The notes below the pieces were generated by a model that worked only from the letters and a program-made list of their open reading frames with translations, was not told where the DNA came from and did no database searches. A DNA stretch of 47,773 nt from positions 1-47,773 of the forward strand of contig CALCCD010000045.1 in NCBI GenBank assembly GCA_937899645.1, given 5' to 3'. A program made the position numbers and the translations under genes. This document shows positions 6,249-15,492 of the stretch, one piece after another. The stretch is from an uncultured cyanobacterium (GTDB lineage Bacteria; Cyanobacteriota; Cyanobacteriia; Cyanobacteriales; Geitlerinemataceae). The stretch's first letter is position 1, and every line of letters begins with the position of its first letter.

Positions 6249-8669
6249 TTAGGGAGCTTCTGGGGGTGTGACGGGCGCGGCCTCAACCAAGTTTTGCCAC
6301 TGCTGAATCGCGGTCGGCGTCCAAAGCCAGTTCTTGGCGAGTTCCCGATCGGACAGCGCGAGCGCGTCGCCCGCTAGAATCGCATCGCGCGCTTCGATGG
6401 CTCGATCGCGGCGGTTGCGGCGATCGAGCAGTAGCGCCACCCCGGCCTCGAGGGACTGGCGGACGGCCTTGCGATCGAGGTTCGAGCCCGCCACGCTGGC
6501 TTCGGGCTGGCGCGCTAGATTCAGCGCCTCCTGCCACGCAAAGTCTGCGTCGTTAAGGCGAGCCTCGTCGAGCCGCTCGCGACCTTGCGCGTCGGCATAG
6601 TAGGCCCATCCCAGCGCCGTGCGGTAGAGCAGGCTCGTCGGTTCGTGCTCTACGGCCTGCTCCCAGTAGCGCATCGCATCGTCGTAGCTGGCGTCAATCT
6701 CGCCGGACACTGCCGTCTGCCACGCCCAGCGCCCGAACAAAAACAGCACTTCGCCGCGATCGCGATCGGAGGCCGGAATCGAATTCAGCAGCAAATCGGC
6801 GCGCTCGAGATCGCTCAGGTCGAGGAGTTGGCCGATCGCGGGCGTGGCACGCTCGAGGTCGCCGCGCGCGATCGCCGCGCTGGTCTCGGAAACGAGCCGA
6901 TCGATCTCGAAGGCGTTCTGGGCTGGGGCGACGAGCGATGCCGAGGGTGGCTCTGGCCCGCCAGAAGAGCGGCTTTGCCACCAGCTCGAACCGACGCCGA
7001 GCAGCACGGCCCCTGCCGCCAGGGCGATCGCGGCGGCGGCGCGACCCGAGCGGGACGGACGATCGCGGGCGAGTTCGGCAGGCGATCGCGGGCGATCGCG
7101 CGGTAGGGTCGGCCTACCGCCGGAAGCCGAAACCCGCCCGTGGCTGGAGCTTGCTCCCGTTGGATTTGCCCTGGTTGGATTTGCCGCCGAGCTTCCCGCT
7201 GAGCTTGCCGCCGAGCCCGAAGCGCGATCGGGCGTTTCGGGCTCGGCCAACACGTCCGCAAAGACCTCCGGCATCGCCTCGTCCGTCACCTCGTCCGTCA
7301 CCTCGGCGGATAGTTCGACAGGTTCGTCTTCAGGCAGGCGATCGGGCAGCAGGTCGTCGAGGGATGGCGCGAGGGCAGGCGGTTCGGGGCTGCTGGCTGG
7401 CAGGCGATCGAAGGGCGATCGCGACTCGATCTGGCGGATTTTGTCCTCGAGCGACGGACGGATCAGCAGGCCATCGAACTCCGGCGCGAGGTGAAAGACC
7501 GGCAGCGCCCAGTAGAACTGCCGCGATCCGAAGCTGGAAATCAATCCCTGGCGGGCGCGGTTGAGGCTGAGATCGATCGCCTGTCCCTGACTGATATGGC
7601 GGTAAAAAAGCTTCGTCAAGCTGAGGGCGACATCGTCGGGGATGCGCTCGGCCATCGCCAGCACGGCGGGAATGCGCCGCGCGATCGCCGCCTCCGCGAG
7701 ATTGTGCGTGCCGCTGTCGTCCGAGTCGCGGTATGCCCCCCGGCAGGAATTAAACACCGCAAGCTGGACGCCGTTGTTGGCCAGCATCCCCGCCAGATCG
7801 TTGCCCGAGAGCGTTTCGGCGATGCCGTGCTTGCGGTTGACCAGGGCGATCTCGCCGCCATCGCGCCCGGAGGCACTGTGGCCGGAGTAGTGAAAAATAT
7901 GGTAGCCGCCGCCTTCGAGGGCCTGGGCGAGATCGTAGCGATCGGGCTGTTCGAGTAGCTCGATCTGGGCGGCAGGCGTCGAGACGGCTTGCAGCTCGTC
8001 GATTAGGTAGCGCGTCTCTTGGGGCAGCGCTAGGTTGGTGCGATCGCGCGGCGTGGAGACCGCGATCAAGATCCGCAGGCCGGAACCGAGCATCGGCGCG
8101 GGCGGGTTGGGCCGCCGTACCGTCGGGCTCGGCCAGTAGCGCGAAAACAGCACCTGGGTTCCCGCCGCCAGCGGACAGTTCGAGTCGTCGTGGAGCACTT
8201 CCCAGGGCAGGCGGTTGAGTTCGGCGCTCTTGAGGCCCAGCCGCAGCCGCAGCGGCACTTTGCGGTGGTGGGCCACGGCCTGCGCCATCATCCACCGCTC
8301 TCGCACGCTATCGTGGAAAAGATGGTCGTAGAGGTCTCTGCCCAGGGAGGCGAGGTCTTGCAAGGAACGCGATCGCCGCTCTTCCGGCGTTGCCCCCTCG
8401 AAGAGTTCGCCCAACCCGCTCAGATCGGGTGAGGCGGCGAGATTGCCCTGCTGGAGCATTTGCAGCAGCGGATCTCGCATTAGTGTCCGCGACTGCTGCA
8501 ACCAGCGATCGATCGGCCACGTGACCTGTTCTTCGGCGGGCGGAACTCCAGGCTCGCTCTGTTCGGTTCGCACGAGGTACTCGTAGTTGCCAATCGGCGT
8601 CACGGACAGATGAAATTCTTGAGTCACGGCTTCTGAGGGTGATATCGCGCGATCGGGGACTAAATCCAT
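6249..8669 (-). CDS. CHAT domain-containing membrane protein (caspase-like)
   Basis: CHAT domains are caspase-clan peptidase folds with a His-Cys dyad. Both residues are visible: His in HYSGHSASG (codon at 7878-7880) and Cys in FNSCRGAY (codon at 7743-7745). A conserved N-terminal domain with LRLRLGLKSAELNRLPWEVLH precedes it, as in other cyanobacterial members. After the CHAT domain come a Pro/Glu/Ser/Ala-rich linker (about 7440-7050), one membrane helix (about 6976-7044), and a C-terminal helical region with TPR-like pairs such as WEQAVEHEPTSLLYRTALGWAYY. Substrate and trigger are unknown. The start is uncertain: the ATG at 8669 is chosen, the GTG at 8627 gives VTQEFHLSVTP, which I recall as the usual family start, and a TTG at 8747 is possible. 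The gene is divergent from a histidine kinase gene. Confidence 0.82.
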   Translation of the reverse strand: MDLVPDRAISPSEAVTQEFHLSVTPIGNYEYLVRTEQSEPGVPPAEEQVTWPIDRWLQQSRTLMRDPLLQMLQQGNLAASPDLSGLGELFEGATPEERRSRSLQDLASLGRDLYDHLFHDSVRERWMMAQAVAHHRKVPLRLRLGLKSAELNRLPWEVLHDDSNCPLAAGTQVLFSRYWPSPTVRRPNPPAPMLGSGLRILIAVSTPRDRTNLALPQETRYLIDELQAVSTPAAQIELLEQPDRYDLAQALEGGGYHIFHYSGHSASGRDGGEIALVNRKHGIAETLSGNDLAGMLANNGVQLAVFNSCRGAYRDSDDSGTHNLAEAAIARRIPAVLAMAERIPDDVALSLTKLFYRHISQGQAIDLSLNRARQGLISSFGSRQFYWALPVFHLAPEFDGLLIRPSLEDKIRQIESRSPFDRLPASSPEPPALAPSLDDLLPDRLPEDEPVELSAEVTDEVTDEAMPEVFADVLAEPETPDRASGSAASSAGSSAANPTRANPTGASSSHGRVSASGGRPTLPRDRPRSPAELARDRPSRSGRAAAAIALAAGAVLLGVGSSWWQSRSSGGPEPPSASLVAPAQNAFEIDRLVSETSAAIARGDLERATPAIGQLLDLSDLERADLLLNSIPASDRDRGEVLFLFGRWAWQTAVSGEIDASYDDAMRYWEQAVEHEPTSLLYRTALGWAYYADAQGRERLDEARLNDADFAWQEALNLARQPEASVAGSNLDRKAVRQSLEAGVALLLDRRNRRDRAIEARDAILAGDALALSDRELAKNWLWTPTAIQQWQNLVEAAPVTPPEAP

Positions 8670-9191
8670 AGTAGCGACTTGCTTCTGCCACTGGTTCTGC
8701 CACAGCGAGCGTCGCAGTGGGTTCGGCGTGCTTCTCGAGATTGACAAGAGCGCTACAGAGAAACGTCGCTCGATTCAGAAGCTCGACTTCTCTGAAAAGC
8801 CCGACTTCTCAATCATTGCGAGAAATGCTGGCGCTGCACTCTAAGTCGATCCGAGCATCGTCGTTGTGCCCGGTGGGTCGCCGATCGCCACTTCCGGCAG
8901 ACACTTGCGGCAGACACTTTCGACGAAACGCTGCGGAATGCGGTAGCTTCGGCCCGTAATTATTGAATATCCATGTTGGTTCGATATCGGCGATATCCGC
9001 AGGCTTCGGGCCCAGGCTTGGCGACGCTCTCTGGCTGGAGGCTCGGCAGATTCAGACTCCGCGCCGATCGCCCTCCCGATACGGTCTACTCGATGCGACC
9101 CGAAAATCTTTCCCGATCGCCCGAGCGTATACGCTAGCAAACACTCGGGCCGTCACCCCTTCACCGACCGGGCGCGAACCGGCGCTCTCCC
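8670..9191. other. Divergent intergenic region between the CHAT gene and the kinase gene
   Basis: About 520 bases lie between the two divergent start codons. No gene is supported. The region must carry promoters in both directions and contains a palindromic repeat copy at 8776-8811. A+T-rich patches near 8955-8985 could hold a promoter, but no convincing -35/-10 pair was found. Confidence 0.45.
8776..8811. repeat. Dispersed palindromic repeat, copy 1
   Basis: This 36-base element matches the element at 45886-45921 without gaps at 29 of 36 positions, with the shared right end CCGACTTCTCA. This copy is a degenerate palindrome, whereas the other is perfect. Confidence 0.6.
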
Positions 9192-10908
9192 ATGCGCAAC
9201 TATCTCCGACGAATTGCCGATATCTGGAAAGCGCGGTTGTCTCGAAAAATCACCGTGACAGTTTTCCTGGGCATCATCGCGATCGAAACCGTTATCCTCG
9301 TGCCTTCGGTGTACCGCCGCGAGCAGGAACTTCTCAATGCCCTCGAAGCTCTGGCCTCTGCGAAGGTCATGGGGGTTTCCCTAGCGCAGCCCGACCCTGG
9401 TCGCCAATCGCGAGCAGCTCGTGCAGCTGCTCCGCAGTCTGCCGCAAATGCCAGACTCCAACATCCTCGGCGGCGCAGTGTACAGCGCAGACGGCGAGTC
9501 GATCGCTGACTTTGGCAACCGACCGGCGCTAACCTTCGAGGACATCGCGCCGATGTCGCCGGACGAGCGCGAGAAAACGAGCCTCCTCAATCGCCGCACC
9601 TACGAGTACGACGTCGTTTGGGATACAGAAGAGGCGCTCTCGCCCTATACGATCGTCATCCGCCACGACGCTCGCCACGTGCGCAGCGAATACATCGCCT
9701 TTATCGGTCGGATCGCGGGCCTGGTCGTAATTATTTCCGTCGTCGTTACCGCCTCGACGCTGCTAGTGCTGGACGGCTTGCTGATCGCGCCGCTGCTGAG
9801 ACTCCGCCGAGATTTGCTGGCGGCGGGCGAGATCTTCAGCCGCAGCGATGACGAACGAATCAAGCCGAATTTTGCCTCGCTCTCGCGATCGCGCGACGAC
9901 GAGCTGGGGGATATTTTCACCGCCTTTTCGACAATGGTCGATCGCACCGCCAAGGGTATCGACGACCTGCAAGCGGCCCAGCTCCAGCTCGTCCATAGCG
10001 AAAAGATGTCGAGCCTCGGCCACCTCGTCGCCGGAATCGCCCACGAGATCAACAACCCGATCAACTTCATCTACGGCAACGTCGGCTACGTCAACGACAG
10101 CGTGCGCGACCTGCTCGACGCGATCGCCTACTATCAGGCAGCCGATCGCCCCGCCGACGGTGAAGCCGAAAGCAGCGGCACCGAAAATACAGCCGACAGT
10201 GCCGACGCCTCCGAGCCCGAGAGCATGCCCGAATCGCCCGACCTCGAGGAGCTAGAGTTTATCCTCGAAGACTTGCCCAACGTCTGCGACTCGATGCGAA
10301 TCGGGGCCGAGCGCGTCCGCGATATCGTCCTGTCGCTCCGTAACTTCGCGCGCCTGGACGAAGCCGACCTCAAAACCGTAGACGTCCACGACGGCCTGGA
10401 CAACGCCTTGCTGCTGCTGCGATACCGCCTCGAGGCCAGCGCCGATCGTCCCGCCATCGAAGTGCGGCGCGACTACCACGAGCTGCCCGCCATCGAGTGT
10501 TATGCCGGACAGCTCAACCAGGCGCTGCTAGCGTTGCTGCTCAATGCGATCGAGGCGACCGAGTCCCTCGGCTTCGAGAGCGATCGCACCTACGAAATCG
10601 CGATCGCCACCCGCGCCCTCGATGCCGATCGCATCGTTATTTCAATCGCCGATGCAGGCGACGGTATCGCGCCAGAAGTTCAGCCGAAAATCTTCGATCC
10701 GTTTTTTACCACCAAGCCCGTCGGCCAAAACAAGGGCCTGGGCCTCTCGATCGCCGATCGCATCGTCGCCATCCAGCACGGCGGCACGATCGAGGTCGAG
10801 TCCGAACTCCAGAAAGGAACGACCGTGACCTTGACGCTGCCCGTCCGTCACGCGGCGGCCAGCAGCCTGAGCAAAACCCGTCTCGATACAGCGCTCGATC
10901 GGGCATAG
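9192..10908 (+). pseudogene. Sensor histidine kinase gene with a one-base frameshift
   Basis: The gene starts with MRNYLRRIADIWKARLS and a membrane helix (about residues 22-40). It then runs in the wrong frame after the CCC at 9390-9392. Removing one C restores a continuous protein of about 571 residues reading AQPTLVANREQLVQ across the join. Downstream are a second membrane helix (about 9700-9790), a HAMP-like segment, the HisKA box with HEINNPINF, an Asp/Glu-rich insertion typical of cyanobacterial kinases, and an ATPase domain ending with KNKGLGLSIADRIV. The intact protein would be a membrane-bound sensor kinase that autophosphorylates on the H-box His. No response regulator is nearby. The defect may be a real mutation or a sequencing error; initiation at the GTG at 9421 would give a kinase lacking the first helix. 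Confidence 0.8.
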
Positions 10909-10944
10909 CAACCGACCGTTCCACATGCGCGTGGCTCGCAAGTC

Positions 10945-11397
10945 TCAACCCGGCGGCAAATACTTCTGCACCACGTCCCAGCCGGTGTAAGTGACGATCG
11001 CCAGCGCGGCAAATAACGTCAGCACGATCGCCCGGTGGATAGCCCGCGACCGCTGCCGCTCGGGAGAGATCCGCAAGCCCGCAATCGCCGCTGCTATCGT
11101 CAGCCCCACGACCACCAGCCCCACCGGAAGGTGAGCGGAATGCCCCAAAGAGCCGAAGTGGCCCAACGTCCCCACCACGCCGATCGCCAAGAGGAACAGT
11201 ACGAAAAAAACAATTGCCGCACCCAGCAGCAAATGCAGAACGCGCATGCCATGGCGCGCGTGGCTCGTCTCTGGCTCACTCCGTCCGCCCCAGCCCAGCC
11301 AAAGCCCAGACAGCGCCAGCAGTAGATACGCCGCGATCGTAAACCCCATCGCCCAGGCCGCCGCGCGCCACAGCCATAAAAAAGACGGAAGATCCAA
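10945..11397 (-). CDS. DUF4079 domain-containing membrane protein
   Basis: This 150-residue protein is mostly membrane-embedded, with four helices at about residues 13-33, 53-75, 88-107 and 122-140. It resembles the DUF4079 family of cyanobacteria and plastid-bearing organisms. Conserved His residues occur in MRVLHLLLG and in GHFGSLGHSAH, a pattern that suggests heme or quinone chemistry like that of cytochrome b-type proteins, although this is inference. The start is a TTG at 11395-11397, preferred because it gives MDLPSFLWLWRAAAW, the beginning I recall for the family, and no upstream ATG fits. The neighbour upstream on the same strand is DUF1830, 95 bases away. Confidence 0.75.
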   Translation of the reverse strand: MDLPSFLWLWRAAAWAMGFTIAAYLLLALSGLWLGWGGRSEPETSHARHGMRVLHLLLGAAIVFFVLFLLAIGVVGTLGHFGSLGHSAHLPVGLVVVGLTIAAAIAGLRISPERQRSRAIHRAIVLTLFAALAIVTYTGWDVVQKYLPPG

Positions 11398-11492
11398 GGA
11401 AATTACCGAAGCATTTCCTCAGATCTTAACGAACCTCTCGCTCCTTAAAGAAGCAATGACGCAAATCGTCTTAATTTGTCGCCTACCCGAAG

Positions 11493-11846
11493 TTAGGCCG
11501 TCTGCTTGCTCGAGGCCAGAACCGGCTCGCGCGTCTCGGGTTGCGGTGCGACGGGCAGAACACGACCCATCGGCTCGCCGCCCACTGCCGGAGAATCGAC
11601 ACGCAGACGATCGCAAGGAATCGTATCGGACAGAATCGCACTGGCCATCATGCCACTGTGAATCTCGATCTGTGCTCCGGGCGGTGCCTCAAACATCAGG
11701 CGCTGACCTGGAAAGACCACCCGCTCGAAGTACCAGTTCGGAACATTGGTAATCCGCGACACCTGAATTTGGTTAGTCGCATTGACGTAGCAGCAAAGAA
11801 CGGCCGATCGGCTGTCTTTTGGGAGGGAGTCCAGAATTTGAGCCAT
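11493..11846 (-). CDS. DUF1830 domain-containing protein
   Basis: This protein of about 117 residues matches DUF1830, a small soluble family found in cyanobacteria and of unknown function. The core VLCCYVNATNQIQVSRITN, the following NVPNWYFERVVFPGQRLMFEA and the later MMASAILSDTIPCDRL are typical. The ATG at 11846 (MAQILDSLP) is chosen because it matches the family start; a longer frame to 11903 adds 19 residues of unlikely sequence. The last 35 or so residues are a Pro- and Glu-rich tail outside the core. It may be co-transcribed with the DUF4079 gene downstream. Confidence 0.8.
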   Translation of the reverse strand: MAQILDSLPKDSRSAVLCCYVNATNQIQVSRITNVPNWYFERVVFPGQRLMFEAPPGAQIEIHSGMMASAILSDTIPCDRLRVDSPAVGGEPMGRVLPVAPQPETREPVLASSKQTA

Positions 11847-12597
11847 AGCGTTTACGTGAGGGCGATAGGGGTATTTGTGAACTAACTTATATCTATGATT
11901 CACAGCCTAACATCGAGCGATCCCGAATGTTGTAAACACGGCTACCAAGCCCCGGCAATCACTCGGTCTCGATCCCGAATGTACTGGCAAAAACACTGAT
12001 AAGTAAGGACTTGATGATTTTTGGTGGCGGCGTGCGATTCAGACCGAAGACGGATTAGAGCGTTGTGAAAAGGGTCTACACCCCTCTATTTTGCGCTGCA
12101 TTAAAAATGAAGCAACGATCGCAATTTCTTAAGGATCGGAAACTAGCCCTTGGCTTTCTCTTGGGAAATCAGTTGTAATTCACCAGTACACATATCGATT
12201 TAATCGTTTTGGCCGAGATTGAAATTTAAATTCGCGATCTAAAGTGTTGAATTGCTATCGAAAAACAGTAATCACTGATACGAGCATAACGAATTTTTGT
12301 TGCGCCCGATTTTAAGGTGTTCTGTGCCGCTGGTTCGGAGATTACGGCGGGAATTTCCGTTCCGAGCCGCAATTCTGGCACATTCGTAAGTAATGACCCC
12401 GATTCTCTCCCGATCGCCTGCGACGATCGGGCTCTGGTGTGGCCCATCGCTACGCGGTTCGAGTCGCGATTGCTTCGGCTGGGAGATAGGAGGCGACCCC
12501 ACTCCAGAACGTCGCGGACAGCATCGAGTGCGTTCTCTGCGTCCGCCTGTCGTGTAAACCGATCCTCGCGATTGGCGTCATGCCTCCTTTGTGAAAT
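11847..12597. other. Long A+T-richer intergenic region
   Basis: These 750 bases hold no gene I can support. The left end should carry the DUF1830 promoter and includes a 13-base direct repeat at 11918-11930 and 11970-11982. Positions 12100-12320 are clearly A+T-rich compared with the genome. The only open frames (for example 12226-12447 minus) have no recognisable motif. Confidence 0.5.
11918..11982. repeat. 13-base direct repeat upstream of the DUF1830 gene
   Basis: CGATCCCGAATGT occurs at 11918-11930 and again, identically, at 11970-11982. The 52-base spacing is close to five helical turns. It lies 72-136 bases upstream of the DUF1830 start codon and could be a regulator site. Confidence 0.55.
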
Positions 12598-13446
12598 CTA
12601 GCTCTGGATCGGGGCAAACTGCGGCAGTGGCTCGATCGACAGCAGCTTCTCGCTTAGCTCGTTGTGAATCTTGCCGTTCGTCACCAGCAGCCGCCCGGTC
12701 TTCACGTCCAGCGGGCTCTTGTCGTAGGACGTGACGAGACCCCCCGCTTCTTCGACCAGAACGATCCCCGCCGCGATGTCCCACGGCGACAGGCCGCGCT
12801 CCCAGTAGCCATCGAGCCGACCGCAGGCCACGTAGGCCAAATCCAGCGAGGCGGCTCCGGCGCGGCGCACGCCCTGGGTGCAGTGGGTCAGGTGGCAAAA
12901 CTCAGCGTAGTTGGTGTCGAGGACTTCGCGGCGATCGTAGGCAAAGCCCGTTACTAGCAGGCTATCGGCCAAGCGATCGCAGCCTGAGACCTGCATCGAC
13001 TGACGGTTGCGCGTCGCGCCGAGACCTTTAGCGGCACGGAACAACTCGTCGTGAAACGGGTCGTAGATCGCACCGAGGGTCGGGACACCATCTACGAGCA
13101 GGCCGACGGACGTTGCCGAAAAGGGGTATTGGTGGGCGTAGTTCGTCGTGCCGTCGAGTGGGTCGATCGCCCAGAGAAAGTCGCTGCCGTCGATGCCGGA
13201 CGCGCCGGACTCTTCGGCGAGGATCGCGTGGTCGGGCACGTGGCGGCGCAGCACGTCGAGAACGGCGACTTCGGCTTCTTTGTCGGCGACCGTGACCAAA
13301 TCGCCAAGGCGACCTTTCGATTCGATTTGCTTACCCGGATCGAGCTTGCCCCAGTATTTTTTCAGGACGGCTCCCCCGGCGGAGGCGGCTTCGGTCGCGA
13401 TTTCGAGCAGGGTTTGCAAACGATCGGGGCTGAGGTTAGCGGCCAT
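12598..13446 (-). CDS. Inositol monophosphatase family protein
   Basis: This 282-residue protein is a Mg-dependent phosphatase of the inositol monophosphatase family (SuhB/HisN/CysQ relatives). Metal-binding residues are E79 in LAEESG, D95 and D98 in the signature WAIDPLDGTTNY, and D223 in SPWDIAAGIVLVEEAGG. Length is usual for the family. Substrates in this family range from inositol phosphate to histidinol phosphate and sugar phosphates, so the specific reaction is open. The ATG at 13446 is followed by a normal N-terminal helix. It is transcribed away from the acyltransferase gene. Confidence 0.88.
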   Translation of the reverse strand: MAANLSPDRLQTLLEIATEAASAGGAVLKKYWGKLDPGKQIESKGRLGDLVTVADKEAEVAVLDVLRRHVPDHAILAEESGASGIDGSDFLWAIDPLDGTTNYAHQYPFSATSVGLLVDGVPTLGAIYDPFHDELFRAAKGLGATRNRQSMQVSGCDRLADSLLVTGFAYDRREVLDTNYAEFCHLTHCTQGVRRAGAASLDLAYVACGRLDGYWERGLSPWDIAAGIVLVEEAGGLVTSYDKSPLDVKTGRLLVTNGKIHNELSEKLLSIEPLPQFAPIQS

Positions 13447-13775
13447 AACGGGATCGGCGAGGTGGGAAAATAAACGTCACTAGCATCGCAGACGCCGGAC
13501 GCTTTCTCGCGTTGGAATGAGGTACGGGCCAGGGCAATTTTGAGGGGCGTTAATGCGCGATGACAGACGCGCGACGAGGGGAGATCGGGCAGTTGGCGCG
13601 CTGTTACAGACCCCACATGACAGCCGCCGGAGTGTCTGAGGCGAACCGCTACCCGGCTCGCGATCGCCCTAATCTATATAGACACCACCCCTAGAGCGGG
13701 TCTCGCACGCCTTCGATGTCGAGCGATCGCCGAAAGTAATTATCGAGTCCGCACGCCCACCAGCCTCCTACCGCT
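13447..13775. other. Divergent intergenic region between the phosphatase and plsC genes
   Basis: The 329 bases contain no supported gene. A small perfect palindrome TCTATATAGA at 13672-13681 is the most A+T-rich point and could be part of a promoter for the acyltransferase gene about 100 bases downstream. No matching -35 was found. Confidence 0.4.
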
Positions 13776-14504
13776 ATGCCTGCTAAAACTTCTGCCACCA
13801 CGCGCGTTTCGTCTGAGGTTTCGCCCTTGCTCGCTGCGACGCTATACCCGCTGGCCAGTCGCGTCGTCCTACCGACGTTCTTTGAAAGTATTGACGTAGA
13901 AGGTCGGGAAAATCTGCCGAAAAACGACAGTCCCGCGATCCTCGCGCCTACCCACCGATCGCGTTGGGATCCCTTGATTGTCGCCCACGTGGCGGGCTAC
14001 CCCGTCACCGGACGCCACCTACACTTTATGACTTCGGCGAACGAAACGACGCGCCACGTCCAAGGCTGGCTGATCCGCAAGCTCGGCGCGTTCCCGATCG
14101 ACACCAAGCAGCCCGGAGCCGCCAGCCTGCGCCACGGCATCGAGCTGCTGCAAACGCGCCAGGTGCTGACGATTTTCCCCGAAGGCAACCTCTACCCAGG
14201 CCCCGAGACCCATAGCCTGAAGCTGGGGTTGGCGCGGATGGCGCTCCACGCTGAAACCAGCCAGGTGGGACTCAATACGCGCATCGTCCCGATCGGCATC
14301 TCGTACAGTGGAAACCTGACGGAGAAACGCCGCCCGACCTGGGGAAGCCGCGTCCGCGTCCGCATCGGCGAGCCGATCGACGTGCGTCAGTACGATACCG
14401 GCGAGATGCGTCGGGATTCCAAGACGCTGACGGTGGAGTTACAAAAAGAGCTCGATCGCCTTAACAGCTACGAGATCTCGGCTCCCGAACCCGCGATCGC
14501 CTAG
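13776..14504 (+). CDS. plsC: 1-acyl-sn-glycerol-3-phosphate acyltransferase (PlsC-like)
   Basis: This 242-residue protein is a PlsC/AGPAT-type acyltransferase. It transfers a fatty acyl group to lysophosphatidic acid to make phosphatidic acid at the inner membrane. The catalytic HX4D motif is H60-D65 (THRSRWD) and the substrate-binding FPEGN motif is at 134-138. A VPIGIS-like motif (IVPIGISYSG) follows as block IV. The start at the ATG 13776 leaves about 40 residues before the fold, normal for cyanobacterial members. Cyanobacteria usually carry several paralogues, so which acyltransferase step this one serves is not certain. The SIMPL gene follows by 69 bases on the same strand. Confidence 0.85.
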   Translation: MPAKTSATTRVSSEVSPLLAATLYPLASRVVLPTFFESIDVEGRENLPKNDSPAILAPTHRSRWDPLIVAHVAGYPVTGRHLHFMTSANETTRHVQGWLIRKLGAFPIDTKQPGAASLRHGIELLQTRQVLTIFPEGNLYPGPETHSLKLGLARMALHAETSQVGLNTRIVPIGISYSGNLTEKRRPTWGSRVRVRIGEPIDVRQYDTGEMRRDSKTLTVELQKELDRLNSYEISAPEPAIA

Positions 14505-14573
14505 CGTCACGCTGGTAACGATCCGAAATAACCACCTAGAGATAGCCACCTACACGACTTCGAGGTTTTAGAT

Positions 14574-15353
14574 ATGCTCTTTCGCGCCCTTGCTCTGACT
14601 GGTGTTACGCTCCTTAGCACGATCGCCCCGAGCTTCGCTGCCCCCACCGCCCCCGGCAGCGAGCCCCTCGTCCTCGCCAACGGCCACGACGGCACGACTA
14701 TCGCCGTCTCGGTCAGCGACGCTGCGACGGCCAGCGTCGATCGCGTGCAGATGAAATACGGCTTTTACGACGGTGGTTTCTACAACTACGACGCCGGGCA
14801 GTACGAAAAGCCGCCCTCGCTCAATATCGCCGCGATCGAGTCGGCTGTGCTCCCTGCACTAAACCGTGCGGGCATTTCAGCCAGCAGCGTTGAATTCGCC
14901 GAGTCGCCAGTTGGCCTCTACGGCGGCGGCGAAGTCAGCATCGTCATTACGCTTCCGGCCTCGCATACGGCGATCGGCAACGCCAACGACGCGATGAGCG
15001 ACGCTGCCAGTCAGTTCTCTGACATTACGATGCAGACGTTCGGCGTTCGTCTGGGCTCCAACGGCTGCGAGGCGATCGGCCGCGAAGCGCGCGAAAATGC
15101 CCTCGCCTTGGCGCAAGAGCGAGCTGGCATCCTCGCAGACAGTATGGGCATGACCCTCGGTGAGGTGATGTCGATCCACGAAACTTACCAGGACATGATT
15201 CCCTACGGTTCGGCCACCTGCCTGGAACCGTCGGGTGAGTTTCCGCCGATTCGTCTGGCCAGTTACGGCGGCGAGTGGACGATGTACAACTCGAGCGCGC
15301 CGCTGGAAGTCGAGATGACCACCAGCATTGAAGTCATGTTCGCGGCGGAGTAA
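14574..15353 (+). CDS. Secreted SIMPL domain-containing protein (DUF541)
   Basis: This 259-residue protein begins with a clear signal peptide (hydrophobic LFRALALTGVTLLSTIAPSFA, cleavage near residue 23), so it is exported to the periplasm. The rest resembles the SIMPL (DUF541) family, with the characteristic helix ARENALALAQERAGILADSMGMTLG and the following VMSIHE. SIMPL proteins of other bacteria form oligomeric outer-layer or periplasmic proteins; their function is mostly unknown. Two Cys residues (in SNGCEAIG and ATCLEP) could form a disulfide. It lies close behind plsC and may share its transcript. Confidence 0.75.
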   Translation: MLFRALALTGVTLLSTIAPSFAAPTAPGSEPLVLANGHDGTTIAVSVSDAATASVDRVQMKYGFYDGGFYNYDAGQYEKPPSLNIAAIESAVLPALNRAGISASSVEFAESPVGLYGGGEVSIVITLPASHTAIGNANDAMSDAASQFSDITMQTFGVRLGSNGCEAIGREARENALALAQERAGILADSMGMTLGEVMSIHETYQDMIPYGSATCLEPSGEFPPIRLASYGGEWTMYNSSAPLEVEMTTSIEVMFAAE

Positions 15354-15492
15354 TACCAAATCCGGATTAGCTCGGCGGTCTGCCGATGAGCCCCGAGCTT
15401 GTCGTTGGCGTAGCCTCTGCGCATCAGAGAGGGCGGTTTCCAGCATGATGCAACCGAGCTTCGCTAGGCCGGATTGGGCATGAGCTCGAGTT

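Noticed and set aside
9380-9400. Programmed ribosomal frameshift in the kinase gene
   Set aside because: CCC followed by GAC is not a known slippery site, there is no heptamer, and no stimulatory structure is apparent. A simple insertion explains it better.
12455-12475. GGTTCGAGTC, like a tRNA T-loop
   Set aside because: The flanking bases do not form a T-stem, and no acceptor stem or anticodon arm can be drawn.
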